From NCBI RefSeq assembly GCF_015864955.1, contig NZ_JADYWE010000002.1, positions 376,326 through 440,325 on the forward strand: 64,000 nucleotides of DNA. The letters run 5' to 3'. Position numbers and translations under genes: made by a program. Shown here piece by piece: positions 42,558-51,335 of this stretch (position 1 is its first letter; every line of letters begins with the position of its first letter). The notes beneath the pieces were generated by a model that saw nothing but the letters and a program-made list of their open reading frames with translations, was not told where the DNA came from and searched no databases. Source of the DNA: Salinibacterium sp. NK8237 (GTDB taxonomy: Bacteria; Actinomycetota; Actinomycetes; Actinomycetales; Microbacteriaceae).

Positions 42558-44261
42558 ATGACTGCGTTGTCCGACCGCCCGTGGCTTGCGAGCTATGCCG
42601 ACGGTGTACCCCAAGAAATTCCGCTCCCCGACGGATCACTTTACGATCTGGTCGAGGCATCTATCGCTGAGTACCCACGCAGCGTCGCGCTGGAATTTTT
42701 TGGCAAAGAGACCACCTACGCCGAGCTCGGCCAACAAATCGACCGTGCTGCGGAAGGGCTTCGCCTCCTCGGCGTGCAGAAGGGTGATCGGGTTGCTCTC
42801 GTGCTGCCCAACTGCCCCCAACACGTTGCCGCTTTCTATGCGGTGTTGCGTCTCGGCGCGATCGTCGTCGAGCACAACCCGCTCTACACCGCGCGTGAGC
42901 TTCGTCACCAGTTCGAAGATCACGGTGCCCGCGTCGTTATCGCTTGGAACAATGCGGTAGAAACTCTGCAAGATTTTCCGGATGACCTCGCACTCGAGAC
43001 CATCATTTCGGTCGATGTTCCCCGTGCGATGCGCCTCACGACTCGCGCGCTGCTGCGGCTGCCGATCGCGAAAGCGCGAGAATCACGCGCTGCGCTCACC
43101 ACGAACGTGCGTGGAACGATCACGTGGCACGATCTGCTCAAGTCCGACCCGATCGACGCACACATCGTGCGCCCCGTGTCCGACGACCTCGCCCTCATTC
43201 AGTACACGAGCGGCACGACCGGCTTCCCTAAAGGCGCCATGCTCACCCACCTCAACCTGCTCACCAACGCTGCGCAGGCCCGTGCCTGGGTGCCGGCGGT
43301 GCCGCGGGGAACCTCCGTCGTTTATGCGGTGTTGCCGATGTTCCATGCCTACGGACTTACGCTCTGCTTGACGTTTACGACGAGCATCGGCGCGCGGCTC
43401 GTTCTGTTCCCTAAATTTGATCCTGACCTTGTGCTTGCGGTCGTGAAAAAGCGTCCCGCGACGTTCTTCCCCGCCGTCCCGCCGATTTACGCGCGACTCA
43501 CTGCCGCAGCAGACGCTGCTGGTGTCTCGCTCAAAGGTATTGAGGTCGCCATTTCTGGTGCGATGCCGCTGTCGGCCACCGTCGTCGAGCCGTGGGAAGA
43601 ACGCACCGGCGGCACGCTGGTTGAGGGCTACGGTCTTTCGGAGACCAGCCCGATCCTTATCGCCAACCCCGTCGGTCCCACGCGCCGCGCTGGCACCGTC
43701 GGATTGCCTTTGCCCAACACCGAAATCCGTGTCGTCGATCCGGACAACCCCACCGTTGATCGCGCGCTGGGGGAGGAGGGCGAGCTAATCGTTCGCGGCC
43801 CTCAGGTGTTCTCTGGTTACTGGGGCAAGCCTGACGAGACCGCTGAAGTCTTCGCGCCTGCGATCGACGACGGCAAAGAATGGTTCCGCACCGGCGATAT
43901 CGTCACGGTGGATGCCGATGGTTTCGTCACCATCGTTGACCGCATCAAGGAACTCATCATCACGGGTGGATTCAACGTTGCTCCGAGTGAGGTTGAGGAA
44001 GCACTGCGCCGTCATCCGTCAATCGCGGATGCGGCCGTCGTCGGACTTCCCAGCGATCACAGCGGCGAAGATGTTGCTGCGGCCGTCGTTCTCGCTCAGG
44101 GCGCGAACCTTGACCAAGAGGTCGTGCGCAGCTTCCTGCGCGAGCATCTCTCGGCCTACAAGGTTCCCAAAACCATTGTGAGCGTCGACGATCTGCCGCG
44201 GTCGCTCATTGGCAAGGTCTTGCGTCGCGAGGTTCGCGACGAGCTCCTCGCCGACCGCTAG
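42558..44261 (+). CDS. Long-chain fatty acid-CoA ligase
   Basis: This 567-residue AMP-forming synthetase has the ATP motif YTSGTTGFPKGAM, the adenylation motif GYGLSETSP and the hinge region DRIKELIITGGFNVAPSEVEE. The C-terminal Lys is in RSLIGKVLRRE. FadD-like; chain length unknown. It has its own leaderless promoter. The end overlaps a convergent small membrane gene by four bases. Confidence 0.92.
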   Translation: MTALSDRPWLASYADGVPQEIPLPDGSLYDLVEASIAEYPRSVALEFFGKETTYAELGQQIDRAAEGLRLLGVQKGDRVALVLPNCPQHVAAFYAVLRLGAIVVEHNPLYTARELRHQFEDHGARVVIAWNNAVETLQDFPDDLALETIISVDVPRAMRLTTRALLRLPIAKARESRAALTTNVRGTITWHDLLKSDPIDAHIVRPVSDDLALIQYTSGTTGFPKGAMLTHLNLLTNAAQARAWVPAVPRGTSVVYAVLPMFHAYGLTLCLTFTTSIGARLVLFPKFDPDLVLAVVKKRPATFFPAVPPIYARLTAAADAAGVSLKGIEVAISGAMPLSATVVEPWEERTGGTLVEGYGLSETSPILIANPVGPTRRAGTVGLPLPNTEIRVVDPDNPTVDRALGEEGELIVRGPQVFSGYWGKPDETAEVFAPAIDDGKEWFRTGDIVTVDADGFVTIVDRIKELIITGGFNVAPSEVEEALRRHPSIADAAVVGLPSDHSGEDVAAAVVLAQGANLDQEVVRSFLREHLSAYKVPKTIVSVDDLPRSLIGKVLRREVRDELLADR

Positions 44262-44629
44262 GTGTTATCGGCCGGGCTTGTCGGAATAACGGCAGGCCCG
44301 GGGATGAGGCCGAGCGAACGAAGCAAGGTTTCGCCGCCGTTGAACGCGATTGCGTAGCATTTCCAGCCGGGATCGCCATCGCCTGTGAGCTCGAAGCGCA
44401 CGGAGTACGACACTGCTTGGGGTGCCAGATATTGCACGTAGGTCGCGCAGGTGCGATTGGCTGTGTTGTCGGCAGTGGCGGCAGCAGACACGATCCCGGG
44501 AACCACGAGCCCGATAAGTCCTAAGACGACAACAACGCGCATCACCCACACGAACGTGCGCGAGCGCAATGGCCGTTCGTTGTGCGGCTCATAGCCATCG
44601 AGCTCGGGGTGCTCTTCAGAGGTGCTCAT
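44258..44629 (-). CDS. Small single-span membrane protein
   Basis: This 123-residue protein is not recognised. A charged 30-residue N-terminus precedes one helix (VMRVVVVLGLIGLVVPGIVSA), with the rest probably outside. There are two cysteines (CATYVQY and KCYAIAF), which might form a disulfide. ATG 44629 was chosen; a GTG six codons upstream is possible. No function proposed. Confidence 0.7.
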   Translation of the reverse strand: MSTSEEHPELDGYEPHNERPLRSRTFVWVMRVVVVLGLIGLVVPGIVSAAATADNTANRTCATYVQYLAPQAVSYSVRFELTGDGDPGWKCYAIAFNGGETLLRSLGLIPGPAVIPTSPADNT

Positions 44630-44690
44630 CGTTGGCCATTCTGTCACTTGCAGCTGGTGGCGACGCTACTGTCGCCGAGTTAAGACACGA

Positions 44691-44719
44691 ATGGCGGCGA
44701 ACTCAAGGTTCGCCGCCAT
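44691..44719 (-). terminator. Stem-loop downstream of gnd
   Basis: ATGGCGGCGAAC (44691-44702) and GTTCGCCGCCAT (44708-44719) form a perfect 12-base stem with a five-base loop, starting six bases past the gnd stop. A T-rich tail is only partial. Confidence 0.75.
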
Positions 44720-44724
44720 CTCGA

Positions 44725-46182
44725 TTAGTGCGAGTCGGTCGCTTCAATCTCGGTACGATCGCCCGACCACAGGGTGTGGAAGGTGCCATCCATGTCAACG
44801 CGCTTGTAGGTGTGAGCACCAAAGAAGTCGCGCTGGCCCTGAACAAGGGCGGCAGGAAGGCGCGGTGCGCGAAGGCTGTCGTAGTAGGCGAGCGACGAGG
44901 AGAATGCCGGGGTGGGGATGCCGGCAGCGGCAGCGCCACCCACAACACGACGCCAGGAATCCTGCGTGCCTGCCATCGCCTCGGTGAAGTACGGCGCGGT
45001 AACGAGGGCCACGAGGCCCGGGTTCTCGGCGTAGGCCTCGGTGATGCGGTTCAGGAAGCGTGCACGGATGATGCAACCACCGCGCCAGATCTTGGCGATC
45101 TCGCCCTTCTTGATGTCCCAGTTGTACTCTTCAGCGCCGGCGACAATGGCGTCGAAACCTTGGCTGTACGCGATGATCTTCGACGCGTAAAGGGCTTGGC
45201 GAACATCTTCGATGAAGGCGGCCTTGTCTGCGACCTCAGGAATCGAGCTCGGGCCGGGCAGGGCGCTGGCGGCCGCGCGCTGAGCGGGCTTCGACGAGAC
45301 GGCGCGGGCGAAGACTGCTTCGGCGATGCCGGAGACGGGCACTCCGAGGTCGAGCGCGGTTTGCACTGTCCAGACGCCGGTTCCCTTGGAACCAGCCTGG
45401 TCGAGGATGATGTCCACGAGCGGCTTGTCGGTCTTGGCATCAACCTGACGCAGAACTTCGGCGGTGATCTCGATGAGGTAGCTCTCGAGTTCGCCCTTGT
45501 TCCACTCGGCAAAGATGTCAGCGATTTCGGCGGGGGTTGCGCCGGTGCCCTGGCGGATGAGGTCGTAAGCCTCAGCGATGAGCTGCATGTCGGCGTATTC
45601 GATGCCGTTGTGAATCATCTTGACGAAGTGACCAGCGCCGTCGGTGCCGACGTGAGTAACGCACGGCTCGCCTTCGGCAACAGCGGCAATCGACTTGAGG
45701 ATCGGGCCGAGGGTATCCCAGGCTTCAGCGGAACCGCCGGGCATGATCGATGGGCCGAGCAGTGCGCCCTCTTCGCCACCAGAGATGCCAGCGCCGACGA
45801 AGTTGATGCCGGTCTCGCGCACTGCCTTCTCGCGACGGATGGTGTCGGTGAAGAGCGCGTTGCCGCCGTCGACGATGATGTCGCCTGGCTCGAACGCTTC
45901 CGTCAGAGCGTCGATCACGGCATCCGTGCCCTTGCCTGCCTGCACCATGATGATCGCGGTGCGTGGCTTCGACAGCGACGCCGCAAATTCTTCATACGTG
46001 GATGCCGGAACGAAGCCAGCTTCGGGGTGCTCGGTGAGCAGGGTCTCGGTCTTCGAGTAGGAGCGGTTGTAGATGGCAACGGTGTTGCCCTCACGGCTCG
46101 CGAGGTTGCGGGCAAGGTTGGAGCCCATAACTGCGAGCCCTACTACGCCAATGTTTGCGGATGCTTGCTCAGCAGCGGTCAT
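44725..46182 (-). CDS. gnd: 6-phosphogluconate dehydrogenase (decarboxylating)
   Basis: This 485-residue enzyme oxidises 6-phosphogluconate to ribulose 5-phosphate. Seen: NADP fold VVGLAVMGSNLARNLASR, the signature GAGISGGEEGALLGPSIMPGG, and the substrate region ILDQAGSKGTGVWT. The start at 46182 (MTAAEQASAN) has AAGGAG eight bases upstream; an earlier start at 46209 is less likely. It ends in a strong hairpin. The gluconate module 1.3 kb away makes its substrate. Confidence 0.96.
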   Translation of the reverse strand: MTAAEQASANIGVVGLAVMGSNLARNLASREGNTVAIYNRSYSKTETLLTEHPEAGFVPASTYEEFAASLSKPRTAIIMVQAGKGTDAVIDALTEAFEPGDIIVDGGNALFTDTIRREKAVRETGINFVGAGISGGEEGALLGPSIMPGGSAEAWDTLGPILKSIAAVAEGEPCVTHVGTDGAGHFVKMIHNGIEYADMQLIAEAYDLIRQGTGATPAEIADIFAEWNKGELESYLIEITAEVLRQVDAKTDKPLVDIILDQAGSKGTGVWTVQTALDLGVPVSGIAEAVFARAVSSKPAQRAAASALPGPSSIPEVADKAAFIEDVRQALYASKIIAYSQGFDAIVAGAEEYNWDIKKGEIAKIWRGGCIIRARFLNRITEAYAENPGLVALVTAPYFTEAMAGTQDSWRRVVGGAAAAGIPTPAFSSSLAYYDSLRAPRLPAALVQGQRDFFGAHTYKRVDMDGTFHTLWSGDRTEIEATDSH

Positions 46183-46388
46183 ATCGTTCACTCCTTGACT
46201 CTGGGACAAAGTGGCGGGCTCCGTGGCTATAACTAGTTGGCCGGTCGTGACTGGTTAGCCCAATCATCAAGCCTAGGGCACACGGCGCAGCCGACATGCG
46301 GCATCCGTTCAGGCTTCGCGGCCGCGGGGGAGCCTGATGCAACAGTCACCCCAGACAACGTCGGGAGCGGAGGAGTAGCGTGGGGACT

Positions 46389-46706
46389 ATGAGTCAGCCA
46401 GTAATCGTTACCGCCATTTTTCACATCCGACCCGATAGCCGCGATGCGGTTGTCGAGGCACTTCGCACGGCACTTCCTTTGGTACATGAGGAGCCCGGTT
46501 GCGAGCTTTACGCCATTCACGAGGCTGCGGATGGCATGCTCGTCATGATCGAGAAGTGGGAGTCGGAAGCGCTCCTCGACGCTCACGGTCAAAGCGCGGC
46601 TGTCGCCGCTCTTGTTGGCGAGATCGGTCAGTACCTCACGGCTGAGGTTGCCGTGACGCGAATGGCACCCATCCCTATCGGGACCACGGGCAAGGGCGCG
46701 CTCTAA
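46389..46706 (+). CDS. Antibiotic-biosynthesis-monooxygenase-domain protein
   Basis: This 105-residue protein has the ABM ferredoxin-like fold (IVTAIFHIRPDSRDAVVEAL, then CELYAIHEAADGMLVMIEKW). Small cofactor-free quinol oxygenases of the YgiN type are relatives. TAGCGT lies seven bases before the ATG, so it may be leaderless. It is convergent with the PPOX-fold gene, with a shared terminator. Confidence 0.85.
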   Translation: MSQPVIVTAIFHIRPDSRDAVVEALRTALPLVHEEPGCELYAIHEAADGMLVMIEKWESEALLDAHGQSAAVAALVGEIGQYLTAEVAVTRMAPIPIGTTGKGAL

Positions 46707-46730
46707 ACAGCAGCGTTCTTCTCACTTCTC

Positions 46731-46773
46731 CGCGTCGATCGGCTGCGTCTTCTTGGCGCAACCGATCGACGCG
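46731..46773. terminator. Bidirectional stem-loop terminator
   Basis: CGCGTCGATCGG (46731-46742) and CCGATCGACGCG (46762-46773) form a perfect 12-base stem; TGCG/CGCA continues it inward. A TTTG tail follows on the plus strand. It lies between convergent genes. Confidence 0.78.
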
Positions 46774-46804
46774 TTTGTGCGTGCAGGCGCAGTAGCGCCG
46801 CGCT

Positions 46805-47230
46805 CTAGTAGCGCTCGGGCTCTGCGCCCAAGAGAAAACGTCGCCCGCTTATCTCTGTGGGGGTGATCTCGACCCAAATGTATTTAAGGGTTGGGATGAG
46901 GGGCCGAAGCGGCAGCTGGTCTGCTTCGTAAATCTCATCCTGAGATTCGATGACGCGCGCGGTGCCTTTGGCGACGACACTCCATGCTGTGTGCGGGCCC
47001 ACGAAGTCTGTCTCAAAGGCGACACGATCGTTGATTGTGAGCTTGAGCAGTTTGGTTCCCTGCGACGTACGTAAAAGTAGTCGTTCGCCGACCGCAATGA
47101 AATTGACGGGGGTGATCTCAGGTTCCCCCTGAAAGCTGACGGCGATCCTGCCTAGATCGGCAGTGCGCAGCAATTCCCAACAGGTTTCCAGCGCTAGTTC
47201 TTCAACTGGGTCATTCAGATTCTCGCTCAT
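46805..47230 (-). CDS. Pyridoxamine 5'-phosphate oxidase-fold protein
   Basis: This 141-residue flavin-binding split-barrel protein resembles the NimA/Rv1155-like group: ETCWELLRTADLGRIAV, ITPVNFIAVGERLLLRTSQGTK. Likely binds FMN or F420 and reduces an unknown compound. GGAAGGATG precedes the start. It has no functional link to its neighbours. Confidence 0.85.
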   Translation of the reverse strand: MSENLNDPVEELALETCWELLRTADLGRIAVSFQGEPEITPVNFIAVGERLLLRTSQGTKLLKLTINDRVAFETDFVGPHTAWSVVAKGTARVIESQDEIYEADQLPLRPLIPTLKYIWVEITPTEISGRRFLLGAEPERY

Positions 47231-47395
47231 GGAGTCATCCTTCCGTGGCCCAATTCTCCCACTCGGGCCCGCGAGTTACCAGCCTGAGTAGCTGAGAAAC
47301 GCGCGGCTAGCGGGCGGTGCTGAAAGCATCCCTTCACCGAGCTTCGGAGATATATTCTCAACAACTTTGCATTAAGTCTGCTTTAAGGCACACTG

Positions 47396-47431
47396 GTCAA
47401 ATTGATATCTGACGTAACGACGCGTCAATTG
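47396..47431. promoter_or_regulatory. Possible GntR operator upstream of gntK
   Basis: Two related elements, GTCAAATTGA (47396-47405; contains the odd palindrome TCAAATTGA) and GTCAATTG (47424-47431), lie within 48 bases of the gntK start. The pair AATTGA/TCAATT also forms an inverted repeat. Candidate only; the match to a known GntR consensus is weak. Confidence 0.35.
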
Positions 47432-47442
47432 TTAGGAACACT

Positions 47443-47964
47443 GTGACTTCACAATTTCCACCCCTCATCGTGATGGGTGTCTCAGGATCGGGTAAATCCA
47501 CCGTTGGCGCTGCCCTAGGCGAAGCGCTTGGCATGCAGTTCATCGACGGTGACGATCTTCACCCCCGTGCTAATAAAGAGAAGATGGCTGCTGGCCACGC
47601 TCTGAACGACGAAGACCGCGCTCCGTGGCTCGAGATCATTGCCGACCGCATCGGCGCAGAACTCGCTGACGGAAACCCCATCATCGTCGCGTGCTCCTCG
47701 CTCAAGCGCTCCTATCGGCGCATCCTCACCGCGTATGCTCCCTCGACGGTCTTCGTGCACCTGCAGGGAGCCCGCGAAGTCATCGCTGAGCGCCAGTCGC
47801 ACCGCAACCACGAGTACATGCCCAACAGCCTCCTCGACTCGCAGTTCGCCACGCTCGAACCGCTCCAGGACGATGAGCGCGCTGTGCTCGTCGACCTCAC
47901 TCACACTCCGGATGACATCGTCCGGTCCATCAAAAAAGACCTCACCGACAATTACGTCGGCTGA
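47443..47964 (+). CDS. gntK: Gluconokinase
   Basis: This 173-residue P-loop kinase phosphorylates gluconate to 6-phosphogluconate. Walker A GVSGSGKSTVG is near residue 12; FIDGDDLHP and DRAPWLEII are typical. GTG start with TTAGGAA upstream. First gene of gntK-gntP-reductase-idnD. Its product is the substrate of gnd, encoded nearby. Confidence 0.95.
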   Translation: MTSQFPPLIVMGVSGSGKSTVGAALGEALGMQFIDGDDLHPRANKEKMAAGHALNDEDRAPWLEIIADRIGAELADGNPIIVACSSLKRSYRRILTAYAPSTVFVHLQGAREVIAERQSHRNHEYMPNSLLDSQFATLEPLQDDERAVLVDLTHTPDDIVRSIKKDLTDNYVG

Positions 47965-47987
47965 GCTGCACTGTAGAAGTTAGGACA

Positions 47988-49397
47988 ATGATGACCGACC
48001 TCCAATTGCTGTGGGAGCTGCCCACATGGGGCTTGATGCTCCTCGCTGCGGGTGCCATTGCGCTCCTGCTTGTACTGATCATCGTGGGCCGCGTTCATGC
48101 GTTCCTCTCGCTGATCATCGTCAGCCTGGTGACCGCGATTGCCGCGGGTATCCCGACGAACCAGATAATCCCCACCCTCACCTCTGGCTTCGGTGGCACC
48201 CTCGCCAGCGTTGCTCTGCTGGTCGGTTTGGGAGCGATGCTCGGCCGAATGCTTGAGATGAGTGGTGGAGCACAAGTGCTCGCCGATTCGCTCATTCGCC
48301 GCTTCGGTGAAAAGCGTGCGCCTCTTGCTCTCGCAGTAGCGTCGCTCATGATGGGTTTCCCCATCTTCTTCGACGCCGGTCTTGTCGTGATGCTGCCGAT
48401 CATCTTCACCGTTGCACGTCGCCTCGGCGGATCACTCCTGTTCTACGCGTTCCCCGCCGCCGTTGCCTTCTCGGTGATGCACATCTTCGTGCCGCCGCAC
48501 CCCGGCCCCGTTGCCGCGACCGGTCTGCTCGGAGCTGACGTCGGACTCGTTCTGATCTTCGGCCTCATCGTCGCCATCCCCACTTGGTATGTCGTCGGTT
48601 ACAAGTTCGGTACCTGGACAGGTAAGCGCTTCGACATCGCGATCCCCGACATCCTGTTCGGAAGCGCGGATGACGAAAAGGCATCACAGTTCAAGTCAAA
48701 CCCCAAGCTCGGCACGATTCTCTTCCTCCTTCTCCTCCCTCTCGTGCTCATCTTCATGAACACCGGCCTCAACGCGCTCGCAACCGCTGGCGTCGTTGAC
48801 CTTGAGAACCCGCTCGTGCAGGTGCTGCGCCTTCTTGGTGAAACTCCCATCGCTCTGCTAATCACCGTGGTCTTCGCGATGTGGTTGCTCGGTTGGAAGC
48901 GCAACAAAGAGCGCACGCTCATCGAGACCATCGTTGACAGCGCGCTCGGCCCGGTTAGCTCGATCATCCTCATCACCGGTGCCGGTGGAATGTTCGGTGG
49001 CGTACTGCGTGCCAGCGGAATCGGCGCCAGCATTGCAACGTCGCTCGAATCGATCGGTATGCCGCTCATCGTTGCCGGCTTCGTGATCGCCGCGATCATC
49101 CGCGTCGCCCAGGGTTCAGCAACGGTCGCGCTCACCACTTCGGCCGCGCTCATTCAGCCCGTCGTACTCGCTGACGCTGGCCTCAACCCGGTCGAACTTG
49201 CTGCCATCGTGCTCGCGCTCGCCGCCGGTTCGGTGTTTGCTGGTCACGTGAACGACTCTGGCTTCTGGTTGGTCAGCCGCTTCTTTGGCATGGACACCCA
49301 GACCACGCTTCGCACCTGGACGGTCGGTCAAGCACTGATTGGTGTCATGGGCTTCGCGATTGCGTTCGTCATCTTCATCATCGCCGGAATGTTCTAG
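47988..49397 (+). CDS. gntP: Gluconate permease (GntP family)
   Basis: This 469-residue membrane protein of about twelve helices belongs to the GntP family of proton symporters for gluconate and related sugar acids (EMSGGAQVLADSLI, GFPIFFDAGLVVMLPI, VPPHPGPVAATGLLGADVG). Two adjacent ATGs are possible starts; GTTAGGA lies upstream. It follows gntK by 23 bases. In this locus L-idonate or ketogluconate may also be substrates. Confidence 0.94.
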   Translation: MMTDLQLLWELPTWGLMLLAAGAIALLLVLIIVGRVHAFLSLIIVSLVTAIAAGIPTNQIIPTLTSGFGGTLASVALLVGLGAMLGRMLEMSGGAQVLADSLIRRFGEKRAPLALAVASLMMGFPIFFDAGLVVMLPIIFTVARRLGGSLLFYAFPAAVAFSVMHIFVPPHPGPVAATGLLGADVGLVLIFGLIVAIPTWYVVGYKFGTWTGKRFDIAIPDILFGSADDEKASQFKSNPKLGTILFLLLLPLVLIFMNTGLNALATAGVVDLENPLVQVLRLLGETPIALLITVVFAMWLLGWKRNKERTLIETIVDSALGPVSSIILITGAGGMFGGVLRASGIGASIATSLESIGMPLIVAGFVIAAIIRVAQGSATVALTTSAALIQPVVLADAGLNPVELAAIVLALAAGSVFAGHVNDSGFWLVSRFFGMDTQTTLRTWTVGQALIGVMGFAIAFVIFIIAGMF

Positions 49398-49406
49398 GAG
49401 ATAGCT

Positions 49407-50180
49407 GTGGCATCCACCATGTTTGACCTCACGGGGCGCATTGCGCTCGTTACCGGATCTAGTCGAGGAATCGGGCGAGTTATCGCTCAAGCCCTCGCCG
49501 TGGCCGGAGCAACGATCGTGCTGAACGGTCGCGACGAAGAGCGGCTCGCCGCCACTCACGCCGACTTCAGCTCCGAGTTTGGGGCCGACCGCGTTTACGC
49601 TCGCGCGTTTGACGTAGCGGATGCCGCAGCTGTCGCCACCGCAATTGCCGAGATCGAGGCATCCATCGGTGCGATTGGGGTGCTCGTGAACAACGCGGGC
49701 ATCCAGCATCGCGAACCGATGCTCGACCTCGACGTGGAGGACTGGAACCGCGTCATCGCCACCAACCTCACGAGCGCCTTCCTCGTCGGTCGTGAAGTTG
49801 CCCGCCACATGCTGGAGCGTGGCGAGGGCAAGATCATCAACATTGCATCGGTGCAGACCGACCTTGCGCGCCCCACTATCGGGCCGTACACGGTGTCGAA
49901 GGGTGGCATCCGCAACCTCACTCGTGCCATGACGGCCGAGTGGGCCAGTGGCGGATTGCAGATAAATGCAATCGCTCCCGGTTACATTCACACCGAGATG
50001 ACGCAGGCGCTCGTCGATGACGACACCTTCAACAACTGGATTCTGGGTCGCACGCCCGCTGGTCGTTGGGGCACTCCCGCCGACCTCGGTGGCCCGGCCG
50101 TGTGGCTGGCCTCGAGTGGCTCCGACTATGTCAACGGCCAAGTCATCTTCATTGATGGCGGCATGACGGTCGTCGTCTAA
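49407..50180 (+). CDS. Short-chain dehydrogenase, probable gluconate 5-dehydrogenase
   Basis: This 257-residue SDR has the cofactor motif VTGSSRGIGRV, NNAGIQ, catalytic Ser in NIASVQTD and YTVSKGG (Tyr, Lys). With idnD and gntK adjacent it is most likely the 5-keto-gluconate reductase (IdnO-like). AGGAG precedes the GTG start, 9 bases after gntP. A strong terminator follows at 50195-50228. Confidence 0.86.
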   Translation: MASTMFDLTGRIALVTGSSRGIGRVIAQALAVAGATIVLNGRDEERLAATHADFSSEFGADRVYARAFDVADAAAVATAIAEIEASIGAIGVLVNNAGIQHREPMLDLDVEDWNRVIATNLTSAFLVGREVARHMLERGEGKIINIASVQTDLARPTIGPYTVSKGGIRNLTRAMTAEWASGGLQINAIAPGYIHTEMTQALVDDDTFNNWILGRTPAGRWGTPADLGGPAVWLASSGSDYVNGQVIFIDGGMTVVV

Positions 50181-50194
50181 CCACCTTTCGAAAC

Positions 50195-50228
50195 GCGGGA
50201 GCGCCGTGCACCTGTGCGACGCTCCCGC
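50195..50228 (+). terminator. Intrinsic terminator inside the gluconate cluster
   Basis: GCGGGAGCG (50195-50203) and CGCTCCCGC (50220-50228) form a nine-base stem directly followed by TTTCTTGTT, a classic terminator. It separates the SDR gene from idnD. Confidence 0.8.
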
Positions 50229-50261
50229 TTTCTTGTTAACACCCGAATAGAAACGAAGCTC

Positions 50262-51305
50262 ATGACACCCGAACTCCCCGCTGACACCCTCGCCGTTGTC
50301 GTTCACGCGCAAGACGATTTGCGGGTCGACACGATTCCGCTTGCGCAGCCCGCAGCGGATGAGGCTGTCGTGCAGGTTGCGTTCGGTGGCGTGTGTGGGT
50401 CTGACCTGCACTACTGGAGTCACGGCGCCGCAGGGGAGTCGATCCTCAAGGCCCCAATGATTTTGGGTCACGAAGTCGTGGGCACCGTCGTGCAGCAGGC
50501 CGCGGATGGAACGGGCCCAGCGGTCGGGGCGGCCGTGGCTGTGCATCCGGCAACTCCCGGTGGCACCGAGCCACGCTGGCCCGAAGACCGCCCTAATCTT
50601 TCTCCCGGCTGCACCTACCTCGGTAGTGCTGCGCGGTTCCCTCACACCGAGGGTGCTTTCGCCGAGTTCGTCACTCTGCCGAGTCGGATGCTGCGGGCAC
50701 TGCCCAGCTCGCTAGAGCTACGCGAGGCCGCTCTTGTTGAGCCGGCGAGTGTGGCTTGGCACGCCGTCTCGCGTGCCGGAGATGTGCGCGGAAAGCGTGC
50801 TCTCGTGATCGGCGCAGGACCCATCGGAGCCCTCATCGTCGCCGTGCTCAAGCGTGCCGGTGCCAGCGAGATTGTGGCCGTCGACATGTTTGCCGGGCCG
50901 CTGGCCACAGCGCAAGCGGTTGGTGCGACATCCATTCTTCATGCCACCGATGTGGATGCCGTTGCCGCCGTTGATGCCGACATCGTCTTCGAGTCCTCGG
51001 GCAGCTATCGCGGTCTCGCCTCGGCGGTGCGCGGAGCAACCCGTGGCGGTCGCGTTGTCATGGTTGGCCTGCTGCCCTCGGGGGAGCAGCCCGCACTCAT
51101 CTCGCTTGCCATCACGCGCGAGCTGGAGCTCGTCGGGTCGTTCCGTTTCAACGACGAGATCGACGAAGTAATTGCGGCGCTCGCCGACGGCTCTCTCTTC
51201 GTCGAGCCCATTGTCACGCACGAGTTCGCGGCATCCGATGCCCAAGAAGCATTCGCGGTGGCGAAGGACTCTGAGCACAGCGGCAAGGTGCTGCTGCGCT
51301 TCTAA
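50262..51305 (+). CDS. idnD: L-idonate 5-dehydrogenase
   Basis: This 347-residue medium-chain dehydrogenase oxidises L-idonate to 5-ketogluconate. Catalytic zinc ligands Cys45, His70 and Glu71 lie in GGVCGSDLHYW and ILGHEVVG. The segment YLGSAARFPHTEGAF is the counterpart of the FFGSAMYFPHVDGGF seen in E. coli IdnD. The four-Cys structural zinc lobe has been reduced to one Cys (Cys117). Start 50262 follows GAAG and gives a normal N-terminus. The terminator before it suggests read-through or separate expression. Confidence 0.86.
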   Translation: MTPELPADTLAVVVHAQDDLRVDTIPLAQPAADEAVVQVAFGGVCGSDLHYWSHGAAGESILKAPMILGHEVVGTVVQQAADGTGPAVGAAVAVHPATPGGTEPRWPEDRPNLSPGCTYLGSAARFPHTEGAFAEFVTLPSRMLRALPSSLELREAALVEPASVAWHAVSRAGDVRGKRALVIGAGPIGALIVAVLKRAGASEIVAVDMFAGPLATAQAVGATSILHATDVDAVAAVDADIVFESSGSYRGLASAVRGATRGGRVVMVGLLPSGEQPALISLAITRELELVGSFRFNDEIDEVIAALADGSLFVEPIVTHEFAASDAQEAFAVAKDSEHSGKVLLRF

Positions 51306-51311
51306 GCGCTG

Positions 51312-51326
51312 GCGCGTTTCTCGCGC
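51312..51326. terminator. Weak stem-loop between idnD and the GntR gene
   Basis: GCGCG and CGCGC enclose TTTCT, extended by GCT/AGC with one bulge. It lies between convergent genes and might stop both transcripts. Confidence 0.35.
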
Positions 51327-51335
51327 AGCTCGCCG

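Noticed and set aside
44569..46236. 555-codon frame antisense to gnd
   Set aside because: gnd has all signatures, a ribosome site and a terminator; the shadow starts inside another gene.
49116..50645. 509-codon frame antisense to gntP end, SDR and idnD
   Set aside because: Spans three real genes and a terminator; no domain.
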